From Gammaproteobacteria bacterium (lineage in GTDB: Bacteria; Pseudomonadota; Gammaproteobacteria; PS1; Pseudothioglobaceae), in NCBI GenBank assembly GCA_029937335.1, contig JAPYQD010000053.1:1-5590 (forward strand): 5,590 bases of DNA, written 5' to 3'. The notes under the pieces are model-generated. The model was not told the origin of the DNA, did no database searches, and saw only the letters and a program-made list of their open reading frames with translations. Positions within the stretch are counted from its first letter, which is position 1, and each line of letters opens with the position of its first letter. Shown here in pieces: positions 5,486 through 5,590 of this stretch. Made by a program: the position numbers and the translations under genes.

Positions 5486-5590
5486 TTATAGCCAGTAAAC
5501 AAAAACGAATAAACCTAACCAAACCACGTCTACAAAATGCCAGTACCAAGCAACGCCTTCAAAACCGAAATGGTTATCTGCGTTAAAGTG
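5486..5590 (-). CDS. Cytochrome c oxidase subunit III, C-terminal end only
   Basis: The last 34 codons lie in the window, and the 5' part is outside it. The peptide contains HFGFEGVAWYWHFVDVVWL and ends LFVFVYWL, which matches the end of subunit III (CtaE/CoxC) of aa3-type oxidases: the HxGFExxxWYWHFVDVVW motif and the last membrane helix. The stop TAA (5488-5486) is followed at once by an in-frame TAG. Subunit III is a non-catalytic membrane subunit that helps keep the proton-pumping subunit I active. Together with DUF2909 and SURF1 it shows that an aa3-type oxidase operon precedes the cbb3 operon. Confidence 0.95.
   Translation of the reverse strand, partial: HFNADNHFGFEGVAWYWHFVDVVWLGLFVFVYWL

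Noticed and set aside
5484..5489. Perfect TATAAT on the minus strand at the end of subunit III, as a promoter for DUF2909-SURF1.
   Set aside because: There is no convincing -35 element at 16-18 bases, and a strong terminator would lie just downstream of its start.

Overview
The window reads as part of a gammaproteobacterial chromosome (AT-leaning, dense, every gene on the minus strand) carrying terminal respiratory oxidase genes. In transcription order (high to low coordinates) it holds the 3' end of a cytochrome c oxidase subunit III gene, a small two-helix DUF2909 protein, a SURF1-type oxidase assembly factor, a complete cbb3 oxidase operon (ccoN-ccoO-ccoQ-ccoP), a tRNA-Thr(UGU) gene, and the 5' part of a secreted, repetitive Gly/Asn-rich protein that resembles sulfur globule proteins. 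A sulfur-oxidising gammaproteobacterium (for example a SUP05/Thioglobus-like or Thiotrichales-like lineage) is the best guess. This rests on the globule-like protein, a SoxK-like tail on CcoP and the oxidase gene order, and it is inference.

Region 4463-5590 is the tail of an aa3-type oxidase cluster. Subunit III ends at 5486 and is followed at once by a strong rho-independent terminator (5439-5468). Then come DUF2909 and SURF1, which share a 4-base ATGA overlap. SURF1 ends inside a perfect FNR/Anr box (4453-4466).

Region 2015-4466 is the cbb3 promoter and ccoNOQ. The FNR box lies exactly 41.5 bases upstream of the start predicted from a TATCAT -10 element, the geometry of a class II FNR-activated promoter. 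A second, sigma70-like promoter (TTGACG-N17-TAGAAT) overlaps it. The low-oxygen oxidase is thus probably induced by oxygen limitation above a basal level, while the aa3 genes next to it serve high oxygen.

Region 501-2014 is ccoP, the most unusual gene here. It encodes 487 residues where about 300 is usual. After the standard membrane anchor and two haem domains it carries a third, cytochrome c5-like haem domain and then a helical tail resembling the SoxXA-binding protein SoxK. This suggests a direct route for electrons from periplasmic sulfur oxidation into the oxidase. A terminator closes the operon, and no ccoGHIS maturation genes follow.

Region 1-453 holds tRNA-Thr with its own promoter and terminator, then the truncated secreted-repeat gene at the window edge.
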